Source of the DNA: Amorphoplanes friuliensis DSM 7358
Lineage (GTDB): Bacteria; Actinomycetota; Actinomycetes; Mycobacteriales; Micromonosporaceae
Assembly: GCF_000494755.1 (NCBI RefSeq)
Contig: NC_022657.1
Location: forward strand, 8,524,001-8,588,000
Direction of reading: 5' to 3'
DNA: 64,000 nucleotides
The notes under the pieces are model-generated. The model saw only the letters and a list, made by a program, of their open reading frames with translations, searched no databases and had not been told where the DNA came from. How positions within the stretch are numbered: position 1 is the stretch's first letter; every line of letters begins with the position of its first letter. A program made the position numbers and the translations under genes. Positions 29,149-37,458 of this stretch are shown here, in pieces.

Positions 29149-30225
29149 ATGAGACCGTCCCGGCCCGCGGCCACCGATCCTGACTCCCCGCCTACGGCCG
29201 CGGCTGCCGCCGGCAGGACCGCGTCTGTCGCCGGCAGGACAAGGACGGCAGCCGCCGTGCGAGGGCTGGCCACGATGCTCGGCAGCGCGACCAGCAACCA
29301 GGTCGGCGCGGCGATCGGCGCCCACGCCTTCGCCGCGATCGGACCCGCGGGTGTGGTCGCCGTCCGGCAACTCGTCGCCGCCGCCGTGCTGTTCCCGCTC
29401 GCCCGCCCGAACCTGCGACGCTTCACGTGGGCGCAGTGGTGGCCGACTCTGCTGCTCGCGGCGGCGTTCGCAATCATGAATCTGAGCCTCTACACGGCGA
29501 TCGACCGCATCGGGCTGGGCCTGGCCGTGACGCTGGAGGTGCTCGGCCCGCTCGGGGTCGCGCTGGCCGCCTCCCGCACCCGCTTCGACCTGCTCTGCGC
29601 AGCCGGGGCCGCCGCCGGGGTCTACGTGCTGGTGCTCCCCGGGCCGGCCAGCGACTACCTCGGCATCGGGCTGGGGCTGCTGGCGGCGGCCTGCTGGGCG
29701 TCCTACATCCTGCTCAACCGCCTGCTCGGCGCGCGACTGCCGGGCATCCAGGCGACGGCGGCGGCGACCGCGGTGTCAGCGCTGGCCTACCTGCCGGTGG
29801 CTGCGGTGCTGCTGGCGCAAGGCCGCCTCGACGGCAGAGCACTCGGTTACGCGGCCGCCGCCGGCGTGCTCAGCTCGGTGATCCCGTACGCGGCTGACCT
29901 GATCGCGCTCCGACGCGTACCGGCAAGGTTTTTCGGAATGTTCATGAGCGTGCATCCGGTGCTGGCGGCGCTCGCCGGTCTGGTGCTGCTCGGACAGGCG
30001 CTGCGGGTGCACGAATGGACCGGCATCCTGATCGTGATCGGCGTGCTGGTGGTGAACAGTGTCAGGCGCCGTAGCGCCGCTGCCGCCCCGCGTAGGACCG
30101 CAACGCCCGCAGGAAGTCGGTGCGGCGGAAATCCGGCCAGTTGGCGTCGTGGAAGTAGAACTCCGAATGCGCCGACTGCCAGAGCAGGAACCCGGACAAC
30201 CGCTGCTCACCGCTCGTGCGGATGA
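29149..30225 (+). CDS. EamA/RhtA-type efflux transporter with antisense-overlapping tail
   Basis: A 358-aa protein with about ten helices in two EamA repeats (first QVGAAIGAHAFAAIGPAG, second ACWASYILLNRLLGAR), close to the RhtA threonine/homoserine exporters. The transport part ends near GILIVIGVLVVNSV (about residue 304). The last ~55 residues are Arg/Ala/Thr-rich and run 164 bp antisense to the end of the prenyl synthase gene. That tail is unlike the family, so an original stop may have been lost or a frameshift may be present. Divergently paired with the LysR gene. Confidence 0.85.
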   Translation: MRPSRPAATDPDSPPTAAAAAGRTASVAGRTRTAAAVRGLATMLGSATSNQVGAAIGAHAFAAIGPAGVVAVRQLVAAAVLFPLARPNLRRFTWAQWWPTLLLAAAFAIMNLSLYTAIDRIGLGLAVTLEVLGPLGVALAASRTRFDLLCAAGAAAGVYVLVLPGPASDYLGIGLGLLAAACWASYILLNRLLGARLPGIQATAAATAVSALAYLPVAAVLLAQGRLDGRALGYAAAAGVLSSVIPYAADLIALRRVPARFFGMFMSVHPVLAALAGLVLLGQALRVHEWTGILIVIGVLVVNSVRRRSAAAAPRRTATPAGSRCGGNPASWRRGSRTPNAPTARAGTRTTAAHRSCG

Positions 30226-30832
30226 CCAGATCAGGGTCGGGCTGCCCGCGCGTGTAGAGGTGCTCGGCGATGTGCTCGACGTCGAGAATCTCGGCAAGCT
30301 CCTCGAGCGTGCGACCGGCCGCCGACTGCTCATAGAGCAGAGACCGCACCGCGTCGGTGATCTCACGCCGCCCGCCGTAACCGACGGCCAGGTTGACCTC
30401 GACACCCTCGGTGCGATGACGGGTCTTCTCCTGCGCGGCCTTGAGCGCGGTCGCGGTCGTCGCCGGCAACACGTCCAGGGCGCCGACGATGCGCAGCCGC
30501 CACGGGTTGCCGTCCTCGGCCAGCTCCGTCGCCAGGTCCTCGATGATCTTCACCAGCGGGTCCAGCTCGGCCGCCGCACGCTGAAGATTGTCGGTCGCCA
30601 GGAGGTAGAGCGTGACGTGCTTGATGCCCGCCTGGTCGCACCAGCCGAGCAGCTCCTTGATCCGTACGGCGCCGACGCGGTGGCCGTCGTTGGGATCGAC
30701 GTACCCCATCTCGCGGGCCCAGCGACGATTACCGTCACACATGACCCCGACATGTTGCGGCACCGGCTTGCCGGCAAGCTTTCCGGCGAGTCGTCGTTCG
30801 TACAGCGAATAGACCAGGGACCGCAGAGTCAT
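30062..30832 (-). CDS. Short-chain Z-isoprenyl diphosphate synthase (Rv1086-like)
   Basis: A 256-aa cis-prenyltransferase (UppS superfamily). The signature CDGNRRWARE, the YLLATDNLQR segment, AVGYGGRREI and the C-terminal DLVIRTSGEQRLSGFLLWQSAHSE motifs are present. It resembles M. tuberculosis Rv1086, an omega,E,Z-farnesyl diphosphate synthase, more than the longer decaprenyl enzyme, by the LWQSA ending and overall length; that comparison is from memory. ATG at 30832 is the first codon of the homologous region. It follows the FAD reductase gene by 31 bp, forming a prenyl operon. Its 3' end overlaps the EamA gene. Confidence 0.9.
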   Translation of the reverse strand: MTLRSLVYSLYERRLAGKLAGKPVPQHVGVMCDGNRRWAREMGYVDPNDGHRVGAVRIKELLGWCDQAGIKHVTLYLLATDNLQRAAAELDPLVKIIEDLATELAEDGNPWRLRIVGALDVLPATTATALKAAQEKTRHRTEGVEVNLAVGYGGRREITDAVRSLLYEQSAAGRTLEELAEILDVEHIAEHLYTRGQPDPDLVIRTSGEQRLSGFLLWQSAHSEFYFHDANWPDFRRTDFLRALRSYAGRQRRYGA

Positions 30833-30863
30833 CCCCGCAAGCCTATCGAGCACGGGCCCGCGC

Positions 30864-31991
30864 TCAAGAGGGCGGCCGGGCGATGTGGAGCATCTCGGCC
30901 CCGATCCGCCCGATAGTGCGAAGGTCGAAAACCCCGTCACCCAGCCCCAAGTCCACCATTCGGTCGAAAACCTGGCCATCACGGCGAGCCGCACGGACCG
31001 CGGCGTCGACCACACCCGGCCGCCGGGTCAGCCGGGCCACCGAACCGGAATGCCGCAGGTGCCGTCCGAGCCGCATCCTGAGAGCGGCGGTGTAACGCTC
31101 GGCGGCGCCCTCTGCCGCGGCCGCGGCGGTGCCAGCCAGGGCACCACTGAGCACCGCGTAGAAGATGCCCTCGCCCGTGAACGGGTTGATCAGCGACAGT
31201 GCATCACCCGCGAGCAGCACGCGGCCGCGTCCCGGTGGCGGGCGGTGGGTCGACAAGGGCAGGTGGTGGGCGCGCAGGCCGGTCGGTTCGGTGCCCGGCA
31301 GCAGCTGACCCAACCGCTCCACCAGGTACGCCTTCGTGAGCGCCGTCCCCCGCAACGTCTCGCCGTACCCGACGTTGGCGGTGCCGTCACCGATCGGGAA
31401 CGACCACGCGTAGGCGGGCCAGCGGGCGCTTGTCGTTCGGATGAGCTGCTCGGTGCCGGTGGTGGGGGCGTAGCCGCGGATCGCCAGCGCTAGATGACCG
31501 TCGGGGTTGACTGCGTGTCCCAGCTCGCGCCGGACGATTGAGCTGGCACCGTCCGCGCCGATCACTACCCGCGCCCGGATCCGGTCGTCGAGGGTGACTC
31601 CGTTCTGGTCCTGCGTCAGTGATCTGACCGTGTGTCGCCGCAGCTCGACGCCCTGCGCGGTCGCTGCAGCCACCAGGCGGGCGTCGAAGACCCGGCGCGG
31701 GATCGTGTGGGCTGGGCGGGGCAGCGGGCGGGCTACCTCTATGCCGCCTGGTGCGATCAGGCGCAGGTTCAGCACTGGGGCGTAGCCGTCGGTTACGCCT
31801 GTGACGCCGAGATCTGTCAGGACGTCGACTGCGTCGGCTGCGATGCCGTCACCGCAGGGCTTGTCCCGGGGGAAATCGGACTTGTCCAGGAGGAGGGTGG
31901 TGGCGCCGGCTCGATGGGCGGCCAGGGCGGCGGTGGCACCGGCTGGTCCTCCGCCGACCACCACTACGTCGAAGGTTTCCAAGGCGCTCAC
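30864..31991 (-). CDS. Geranylgeranyl-reductase-like FAD oxidoreductase
   Basis: A 375-aa flavoprotein. The FAD dinucleotide motif GGGPAGATAA lies at residues 13-22. DKPCGDGI and the GDALSLINPFTGEGI motif are typical of the geranylgeranyl reductase family, which saturates double bonds of prenyl chains; the mycobacterial member MenJ reduces menaquinone. Here the linked Z-prenyl synthase supports a prenyl substrate. The GTG start at 31991 shares GTGA with the stop of the upstream repeat ORF. Its only plausible ribosome site, AGGG, is in the last palindrome of the array. Confidence 0.88.
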   Translation of the reverse strand: MSALETFDVVVVGGGPAGATAALAAHRAGATTLLLDKSDFPRDKPCGDGIAADAVDVLTDLGVTGVTDGYAPVLNLRLIAPGGIEVARPLPRPAHTIPRRVFDARLVAAATAQGVELRRHTVRSLTQDQNGVTLDDRIRARVVIGADGASSIVRRELGHAVNPDGHLALAIRGYAPTTGTEQLIRTTSARWPAYAWSFPIGDGTANVGYGETLRGTALTKAYLVERLGQLLPGTEPTGLRAHHLPLSTHRPPPGRGRVLLAGDALSLINPFTGEGIFYAVLSGALAGTAAAAAEGAAERYTAALRMRLGRHLRHSGSVARLTRRPGVVDAAVRAARRDGQVFDRMVDLGLGDGVFDLRTIGRIGAEMLHIARPPS

Positions 31992-32998
31992 TCAGGCCCT
32001 ACTTCCTTGAAGTTGGGCTTAGCAGGGTTTCTCGAGGGCCCGACTTCAAGGAAGTTGGGCCTAGTGGTGGTCACCGCGGGCGCAATTTCAAGGAAGTTGG
32101 GGCCAGCGAGGCTCATCGCGGGCCTAACTTCCACGAAGTCGGGCCTACCCAGGTGCATTTCAGGCCCAACTTCATGGAAGTCGGGCCCGGCGGGGTTCAC
32201 CGCACGCCCAAACCCAAGGACGTCGGACGCAGCAAGGCTCATCCCAGGCCCAACTTCAACGAAGTTGGGCCCAACCGAGCCCACCGCGCGCCCAACATCA
32301 AGGAAGTCGGGACTCGCCGAGCTCGCCGCGCCACCAACATCAAGAAAGTTGGGCCCAGCAAGGTCCATCACAGGCCCAACTTCAACGAAGTTGGGCCCAA
32401 CCGAGCCCAGCGCGCGCCCAACATCAACGAAGTCGGGCCCCGCCCAGCTCGCCGCGCCCCCAACATCAAGGAAGTCGGGCCCAGCAAGGTCCATCGCGGG
32501 CCCGACTTCAACGAAGTTGGGCACAACCGAGCTCACCGCGCGCCCAATTTCAAGCAGGTCGGGACTCGCCAAGCTCACCGCGCCCCCAACTTCAAGGAAG
32601 TCGGGCCCAACCAAGCCCACCGCGCCCCCAACTTCAAGGAAGTCGGGCCCACCCAGGTGCAGTGCAGGCCCAACTTCAAGGAAGTCGGGCCCGGCGGGGT
32701 TCACCGCACGCCCCAACCCAAGGACGTCGGACGCAGCAAGGCTCATCTCAGGCCCAACTTCAACGAAGTTGGGCCCAACCGAGCCCACCACGCGCCCAAC
32801 ATCAACGAAGTCGGGCCCCGCCCAGCTCGCCGCGCCCCCAACATCAAGGAAGTCGGGCCCACCAAGGCCGATCACAGGCCTAACTTCAACGAAGTCGGGC
32901 CCAACCGAGCCCACCGCGCCCCCAACTTCACGGAAGTTGGGCCCAACCGAGCCCACCACACCCCCAACATCAAGGAAGTCGGGCTTGGTGGGGCTCAT
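31988..32998 (-). CDS. Open frame of 14-residue repeats coded by the palindrome array (uncertain)
   Basis: A 336-aa frame made almost wholly of a 14-residue repeat with core PNF(L/V)EVG or PDF(L/V)DVG. The ATG overlaps the stop of the upstream membrane protein (ATGA at 32995-32998), and its stop overlaps the GTG of the downstream reductase (GTGA at 31988-31991), the geometry of a coupled operon gene. Period 42 keeps frame throughout. Against it: the ribosome site is poor, the plus strand is also open, and sister arrays with period 41 cannot keep a frame. It could be a real solenoid-like protein or a by-product of the DNA repeat. Confidence 0.4.
   Translation of the reverse strand: MSPTKPDFLDVGGVVGSVGPNFREVGGAVGSVGPDFVEVRPVIGLGGPDFLDVGGAASWAGPDFVDVGRVVGSVGPNFVEVGPEMSLAASDVLGLGRAVNPAGPDFLEVGPALHLGGPDFLEVGGAVGLVGPDFLEVGGAVSLASPDLLEIGRAVSSVVPNFVEVGPAMDLAGPDFLDVGGAASWAGPDFVDVGRALGSVGPNFVEVGPVMDLAGPNFLDVGGAASSASPDFLDVGRAVGSVGPNFVEVGPGMSLAASDVLGFGRAVNPAGPDFHEVGPEMHLGRPDFVEVRPAMSLAGPNFLEIAPAVTTTRPNFLEVGPSRNPAKPNFKEVGPE
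31997..32983. repeat. Array 1: 24 palindromic units at exactly 42 bp
   Basis: Each unit holds an inverted repeat with 9-bp arms CCCAACTTC and GAAGTTGGG around a 3-nt centre (AAG, AAC, CAC and others), then about 21 bp of linker. All 24 copies are in register, from 31997-32017 to 32963-32983. The leftmost copy has the complementary centre CTT and so is inverted. Units form higher-order repeats: a 3-unit, 126-bp period from about 32249, and a 12-unit (504-bp) duplication, for example 32165 onward against 32669 onward. It fills the gap between the membrane protein and the reductase gene. Confidence 0.95.
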
Positions 32999-33846
32999 GC
33001 GGGGCTGGTGGCAACGGTCGGCGAAACCCCGCGCCCAGCCCGCCACAGCGAATAACACGCAAGCATCCCCGCAGCCACCAGAGGCGCACCGTCGCGGATC
33101 AACCCGTCCGTGCCGAGCAGCAGATAACAGAGCGGCAAGTCGATCACCAGCACCCCGATCGTCACCCAGACCATCAGCGTCCGCGCCCAAGCCTTGCCCC
33201 GTTGCAGGAAGAAGACCGCAGCCAGCACCGCATAGCTGGCGCCGATGCCCACGGCGATCCAGAACACGACGGCCAGGATGTACTCCGGCTTCGAGCCCAG
33301 CTCACCGACCGAGATCAGCGCCGGCACCAGCATCAGCGGGCTGTACGTGAACGCGGAGACCCGCGCGGTCAGCACCCACGCGGCGACGGGCCGGCGCGGC
33401 GGTGCCTCACGCCATTCGACACCCTGCCGGGTGACCACGAGACGGTTCGGGTGGCGTACCAGATGATCTTGGACGGTGGGGTGGCGGTAGAGCAGCACCA
33501 CCACGATGGCGCAGAGCGCGGTGAGGACCCCGAAGCCGATCAGGCCGGCCATCGGCGGTGCGCCGGTCTGGGGCACGACCAGGCGGCCGACGGCGAAGAC
33601 CGTGGTGATCGCCAGGATCAGACCGAGAGGGCGGGCGCCGGCGCGACCGCGGCGCACGTGCCAGATCAAGATCAACCAGCCCAGGGTACGCAGGAGCGCC
33701 CACCCCGTGCGGATGGCGAGCCCGAAACCGTGCTCAGGCGCGTACCAGAAGTTGAGGAGCTCGACCCCGGCCGTGGCCGCAGCGGTGGCGACGAGCAGTC
33801 CGGTCAGCGCACGGACCGCGCGCGGGCGGATGTCGGCTGGGGTCAC
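32995..33846 (-). CDS. Multi-spanning membrane protein, function unknown
   Basis: A 283-aa protein with six or seven predicted helices (for example [56 protein letters not shown] and two pairs near the end). No catalytic motif is seen. GTG at 33846 is chosen since upstream codons run into the pckG gene without hydrophobic content. It ends at TGA overlapping the ATG of the repeat ORF. It lies 55 bp behind pckG on the same strand. Confidence 0.75.
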   Translation of the reverse strand: MTPADIRPRAVRALTGLLVATAAATAGVELLNFWYAPEHGFGLAIRTGWALLRTLGWLILIWHVRRGRAGARPLGLILAITTVFAVGRLVVPQTGAPPMAGLIGFGVLTALCAIVVVLLYRHPTVQDHLVRHPNRLVVTRQGVEWREAPPRRPVAAWVLTARVSAFTYSPLMLVPALISVGELGSKPEYILAVVFWIAVGIGASYAVLAAVFFLQRGKAWARTLMVWVTIGVLVIDLPLCYLLLGTDGLIRDGAPLVAAGMLACYSLWRAGRGVSPTVATSPA

Positions 33847-33901
33847 CTGGTCGAAGGTACCCAGGCCGCGCCCGCCCCATTCACGAGGCGGGCGCGGGGA
33901 A

Positions 33902-35707
33902 TCACGCGGCGTTGAGGCGGGCCTTGAGGGCGTCCAGCTCGGACCACAGCACTGCCGGCAGTTTGTCGCCGAACTTGGCGAACCACTCCTCGACCTGCGG
34001 GATCTCGGCCAGCCACTCGTCGGTGTCGACACGCAGCACGGCTTCGAGGTCGGCGCGGCTGATGTCGAGGCCGGTCACGTCGATCGCGTCGGCGGTCGGC
34101 ACGTGGCCGATGGGGGTCTCGATCGCGTCGCCGCGGCCGTCGAGGCGTTCGACGATCCATTTGAGGACGCGTGAGTTCTCGCCGAAGCCCGGCCAGAGGA
34201 AGCCGCCGTCCTCGTCGCGGCGGAACCAGTTGACGTAGAAGACCTTCGGCAGTTTCTCGGCGTCGCCGGAGGCCGCCTTGCCCATCTCGATCCAGTGGTT
34301 GAAGTAGTCGCCGGCGTGGTACCCGATGAACGGCAGCATCGCCATCGGGTCGCGGCGGACCACGCCGACCTGGCCGACCGCGGCGGCGGTGGTCTCGGAC
34401 GAGAGCGTTGCGCCGAAGTAGACACCGTGCACCCAGTCGCGGGCCTCGGTGACCAGCGGGACCGTCGTCTTGCGGCGGCCGCCGAAGAGGATCGCGTCGA
34501 TCGGTACGCCGCGAGGGTCGTCGTACTCGGGCGCCAGGATCGGGCACTGGTTGATCGGGGTGCAGAAGCGGCTGTTCGGGTGGCTGGACGGCTCGTCGGA
34601 GTCCGGTGTCCAGTCGTTGCCCTTCCAGTCGATCAGGTGCGCGGGCGGCTCACCCATCCCCTCCCACCAGATGTCGTTGTCGTCGGTACGCGCGACGTTG
34701 GTGAACACGGAGTTGCCGCGGGCCAGCGTGCGCATCGCGTTGGGGTTGGTGTGCTGGTCCGTGCCGGGTGCGACACCGAAGAGGCCGTACTCCGGGTTGG
34801 TCGCCCACAGCCGGCCGTCCTCGCCGAACCGCATCCAGGCGATGTCGTCGCCGACCGTCTCGACCTTCCAGCCCGGGAGCGTCGGCTCGAGCATGGCCAG
34901 GTTGGTCTTGCCGCACGCCGACGGGAATGCGCCCGCGATGTACTTGACCTGCCCCTCGGGTGAGGTCAGCTTCATGATCAGCATGTGCTCGGCCAGCCAG
35001 CCCTCGTCGCGGGCGGCGACGCTGGCGATCCGCAGCGCAAAACACTTCTTGCCGAGCAGCGAGTTGCCGCCGTACCCGGAGCCGAAGGACCAGATCTCGC
35101 GGGTCTCCGGGAAGTGCGAGATGTACTTCGTCTCGTTGCAGGGCCAGGCCACGTCGGCTTCGCCCTCGGCCAGCGGGCGGCCGACGGAGTGCAGCGCGGG
35201 CACGAAGTCCGCGTCGTCACCCATCGCGGCCAGGACCGGGGTGCCCATCCTCGTCATGATCCGCATCGAGGTCACGACGTACGCGCTGTCGGTGATCTCG
35301 ACGCCGAACATCGGGCTGGGTGCGTCGAGCGGTCCCATGCAGAACGGGACGACGTACATGGTGCGCCCGCGCATGCAGCCGCGGTACAGCTCCGTCATCG
35401 TCGCCTTCATCTCGTCCGGCGCCGTCCAGTTGTTGGTCGGGCCGGCGTCGGCGGGATCCACGGAGCAGATGAAGGTGCGTTCCTCGACCCGGGCGACGTC
35501 CCCGGGGTCGGTCCGCGCCCAGAACGAGTTGGGCCGCTTGACGGGATCGAGACGCACCAGCGAGCCGGCTTCGACCAGCGTGTCGGTGAGCCGCGCCCAT
35601 TCTTCGTCGGAGCCGTCACACCAGACGACGCGGTCGGGCGCGGTGAGGGCGGCAACCTCGTCGACCCAGGTCAGGAGCTTGGCATGAGCAGTGGGGGGCA
35701 CAGACAT
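33902..35707 (-). CDS. pckG: Phosphoenolpyruvate carboxykinase (GTP)
   Basis: A 601-aa enzyme converting oxaloacetate and GTP to PEP and CO2. The kinase-1a P-loop appears as [13 protein letters not shown], the active-site [12 protein letters not shown] and the GTP-type WNPxN-like ending region are in place, and [16 protein letters not shown] is the family signature. ATG at 35707 has GAAGGGA 5 nt upstream; the longer open frame to 35779 is discarded. With glpX it supports gluconeogenesis. Divergent from the sigma-factor gene. Confidence 0.95.
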   Translation of the reverse strand: MSVPPTAHAKLLTWVDEVAALTAPDRVVWCDGSDEEWARLTDTLVEAGSLVRLDPVKRPNSFWARTDPGDVARVEERTFICSVDPADAGPTNNWTAPDEMKATMTELYRGCMRGRTMYVVPFCMGPLDAPSPMFGVEITDSAYVVTSMRIMTRMGTPVLAAMGDDADFVPALHSVGRPLAEGEADVAWPCNETKYISHFPETREIWSFGSGYGGNSLLGKKCFALRIASVAARDEGWLAEHMLIMKLTSPEGQVKYIAGAFPSACGKTNLAMLEPTLPGWKVETVGDDIAWMRFGEDGRLWATNPEYGLFGVAPGTDQHTNPNAMRTLARGNSVFTNVARTDDNDIWWEGMGEPPAHLIDWKGNDWTPDSDEPSSHPNSRFCTPINQCPILAPEYDDPRGVPIDAILFGGRRKTTVPLVTEARDWVHGVYFGATLSSETTAAAVGQVGVVRRDPMAMLPFIGYHAGDYFNHWIEMGKAASGDAEKLPKVFYVNWFRRDEDGGFLWPGFGENSRVLKWIVERLDGRGDAIETPIGHVPTADAIDVTGLDISRADLEAVLRVDTDEWLAEIPQVEEWFAKFGDKLPAVLWSELDALKARLNAA

Positions 35708-36017
35708 GTGAATCCCTTCGGTCGGCACTGACCTGTGACGAACCAGGCCGGTGGAGCCGGCCGGTGTCACGGGAGTCACGTCAGCCTAAGCCGAGGAAAC
35801 ATTCAGTTCATCGGCGAATCTTGTGGACAACCGCACAATCCTCGGCGTTTGTGCGCGATCACGATCGATCCTTCGCCGTTTGATGCAGAAGCGCGCAGGA
35901 GCACCGAGCCGGATGCATTCCTGCACCGCTTCCAGCCTGCTTTCACAAAGCGGACGAAACGGCCTAAGCTAGCCGCTAATCGGGCTTTCCTCCCACTCCC
36001 CGCTACAGGAGGCAGGA
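35708..36017. other. Divergent intergenic region between pckG and the sigma-factor gene
   Basis: 310 bp without a supportable gene; it must hold both promoters. The only structures I note are an inverted repeat TTGTG-N8-CACAA at 35821-35838 and AGGAGG just before the sigma-factor ATG. GC content is lower here than in the flanking genes. Confidence 0.5.
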
Positions 36018-36809
36018 ATGACGATCCCGGCCGGCGAGACCGATGACACCGATCTGCTGGCCGCCGTTCGCGCGGGTGACACCGCCGCGTACGGCGTCCT
36101 GTACCAGCGCCACCGGGCCGCCGCCCGCGCGCTGGCGTACGGGCTCGTCCACGATCCCGCCGATGCCGACGACCTGGTCGCCGAGACGTTCGCCAAGGTC
36201 TTCGCCTCGCTGCGCGCCGGGCGCGGTCCGCTGGTGGCCTTCCGTGCCTACCTCTGCACGACGTTGCGGCACGTCTGTTACCACCGGGCCCGGCGTGACC
36301 GCCGGCTCGAGTTCACCGACGACCTGACCCGGTACGACGAAGGCGAACCGTTCCGCGACCCCGCCCTCGACCACCTCGAGCGCACGTACGCCGCCCGTGC
36401 CTTCCGGGCGCTGCCGGACCGGTGGCGGGACGTGCTGTGGCGCACCGAGGTCGAAGGGGCCAGCCCGGCCGAGGTCGCCCCGCACCTGGGCCTGACCCCG
36501 AACGCCGTCGCCGTGCTCGCCCACCGGGCGCGAGAGGGCCTGCGCCGCCTTTACCTCCAGCAGCACGTCGCCGTGGCGGACCCGCCCGAGTGCCGGTGGA
36601 CCGGCGACCGGCTCGGCGGGCACGTCCGCGGACGCATGGCACCCCGCGACGCCGTACGGCTCGAGGCGCACCTCGGCTGGTGCACAGGTTGCCAGGCCCG
36701 GCACGCCGAGCTCACCGAGATCAACCAGGGTAGTTACCGTGCGTTCAAGCAGCGTGACCACAACGGGACCGACGGGTTAAGAGTCGCTCACAAAAACGGC
36801 AGTCCGTGA
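36018..36809 (+). CDS. ECF sigma factor with C-terminal zinc-finger extension
   Basis: A 263-aa sigma-70 family protein. Region 2 is at about residues 25-95 (YQRHRAAARALAYG, DADDLVAETFAKVF), region 4 at about 125-180 (LPDRWRDVLWRTEVEG, AHRAREGLRRLY). A C-terminal segment carries HLGWCTGC, an HxxxCxxC motif as in zinc-binding anti-sigma domains, so sensor and sigma may be fused. No separate anti-sigma gene follows. ATG at 36018 has AGGAGG upstream. Its stop overlaps the GTG of the GtrA gene (GTGA). Confidence 0.88.
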   Translation: MTIPAGETDDTDLLAAVRAGDTAAYGVLYQRHRAAARALAYGLVHDPADADDLVAETFAKVFASLRAGRGPLVAFRAYLCTTLRHVCYHRARRDRRLEFTDDLTRYDEGEPFRDPALDHLERTYAARAFRALPDRWRDVLWRTEVEGASPAEVAPHLGLTPNAVAVLAHRAREGLRRLYLQQHVAVADPPECRWTGDRLGGHVRGRMAPRDAVRLEAHLGWCTGCQARHAELTEINQGSYRAFKQRDHNGTDGLRVAHKNGSP

Positions 36810-37396
36810 CCCGCGCCGGTACTCTCGGGATCGTGCCTGCCGAGATTCTGCCCGCACTGCGGGCACGCTTCGGGGCACTCGTGCGCGAGCTGAGCAAGTT
36901 CGGCACCGTCGGCAGCATCGCCTTCGCCATCGACCTGGCCATCTTCAACGTGCTCCTGCAGACCGGCAGCGAGACGCTGATCGCCAAGACGATCTCCACG
37001 GTCATCGCGACGACCGTGGCGTTCCTCGGCAACCGGTTCTGGACCTGGCGGCACCGCGGGCACGCGCACATGGCCCGGCAGTACACGATGTTCTTCCTGC
37101 TCAACGCGGTCGGCCTCGGCATCGGCCTGGCCTGCCTGGCGATCAGCCACTACGGTCTGGGCCAGGTCTGGCCGGAGTTCCAGACGCCGCTCGCGGACAA
37201 CATCTCGGGCCAGTTCGTCGGCACCGCCGTGGGCACCCTGTTCCGCTTCTGGTCGTACCGCCGCTTCGTGTTCGGCGACACCGTGGTCCCGGACCCGATC
37301 GAGCCGGGCCTCCCGGTCCAGTCACACCTGCACGCGTCCGCACCGGCGCCGCAGTCCGCGCCGCCGAGCACCCCGCGCGCCGTTCCGCGAATGTGA
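36806..37396 (+). CDS. GtrA-family membrane protein 1
   Basis: A 196-aa four-helix protein of the GtrA family, which is implicated in moving polyprenyl-linked sugars across the membrane for cell-surface glycans. Signature ELSKFGTVGSIAFAIDL, then FLGNRFWTWRH and FRFWSYRRFVF. GTG at 36806 overlaps the sigma-factor stop; GTG at 36833 is also possible. Proline-rich cytoplasmic tail. A second GtrA gene follows 62 bp downstream. Confidence 0.88.
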   Translation: MTRAGTLGIVPAEILPALRARFGALVRELSKFGTVGSIAFAIDLAIFNVLLQTGSETLIAKTISTVIATTVAFLGNRFWTWRHRGHAHMARQYTMFFLLNAVGLGIGLACLAISHYGLGQVWPEFQTPLADNISGQFVGTAVGTLFRFWSYRRFVFGDTVVPDPIEPGLPVQSHLHASAPAPQSAPPSTPRAVPRM

Positions 37397-37458
37397 CGTC
37401 GGGTTCACCCACCCGTCCGGTACGACGTCCTCGCCCTTTCCCCCCGTAAGGTTGACCA

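Noticed and set aside
31997-32983. CRISPR array
   Set aside because: The repeats vary, the intervening linkers are themselves repeated and only about 21 bp, and no cas genes or leader are present.
31632-33350. A 572-codon plus-strand frame across array 1
   Set aside because: It starts antisense inside the reductase and ends antisense in the membrane protein. Its repeats only mirror the palindrome units. No ribosome site or coupling as on the minus strand.
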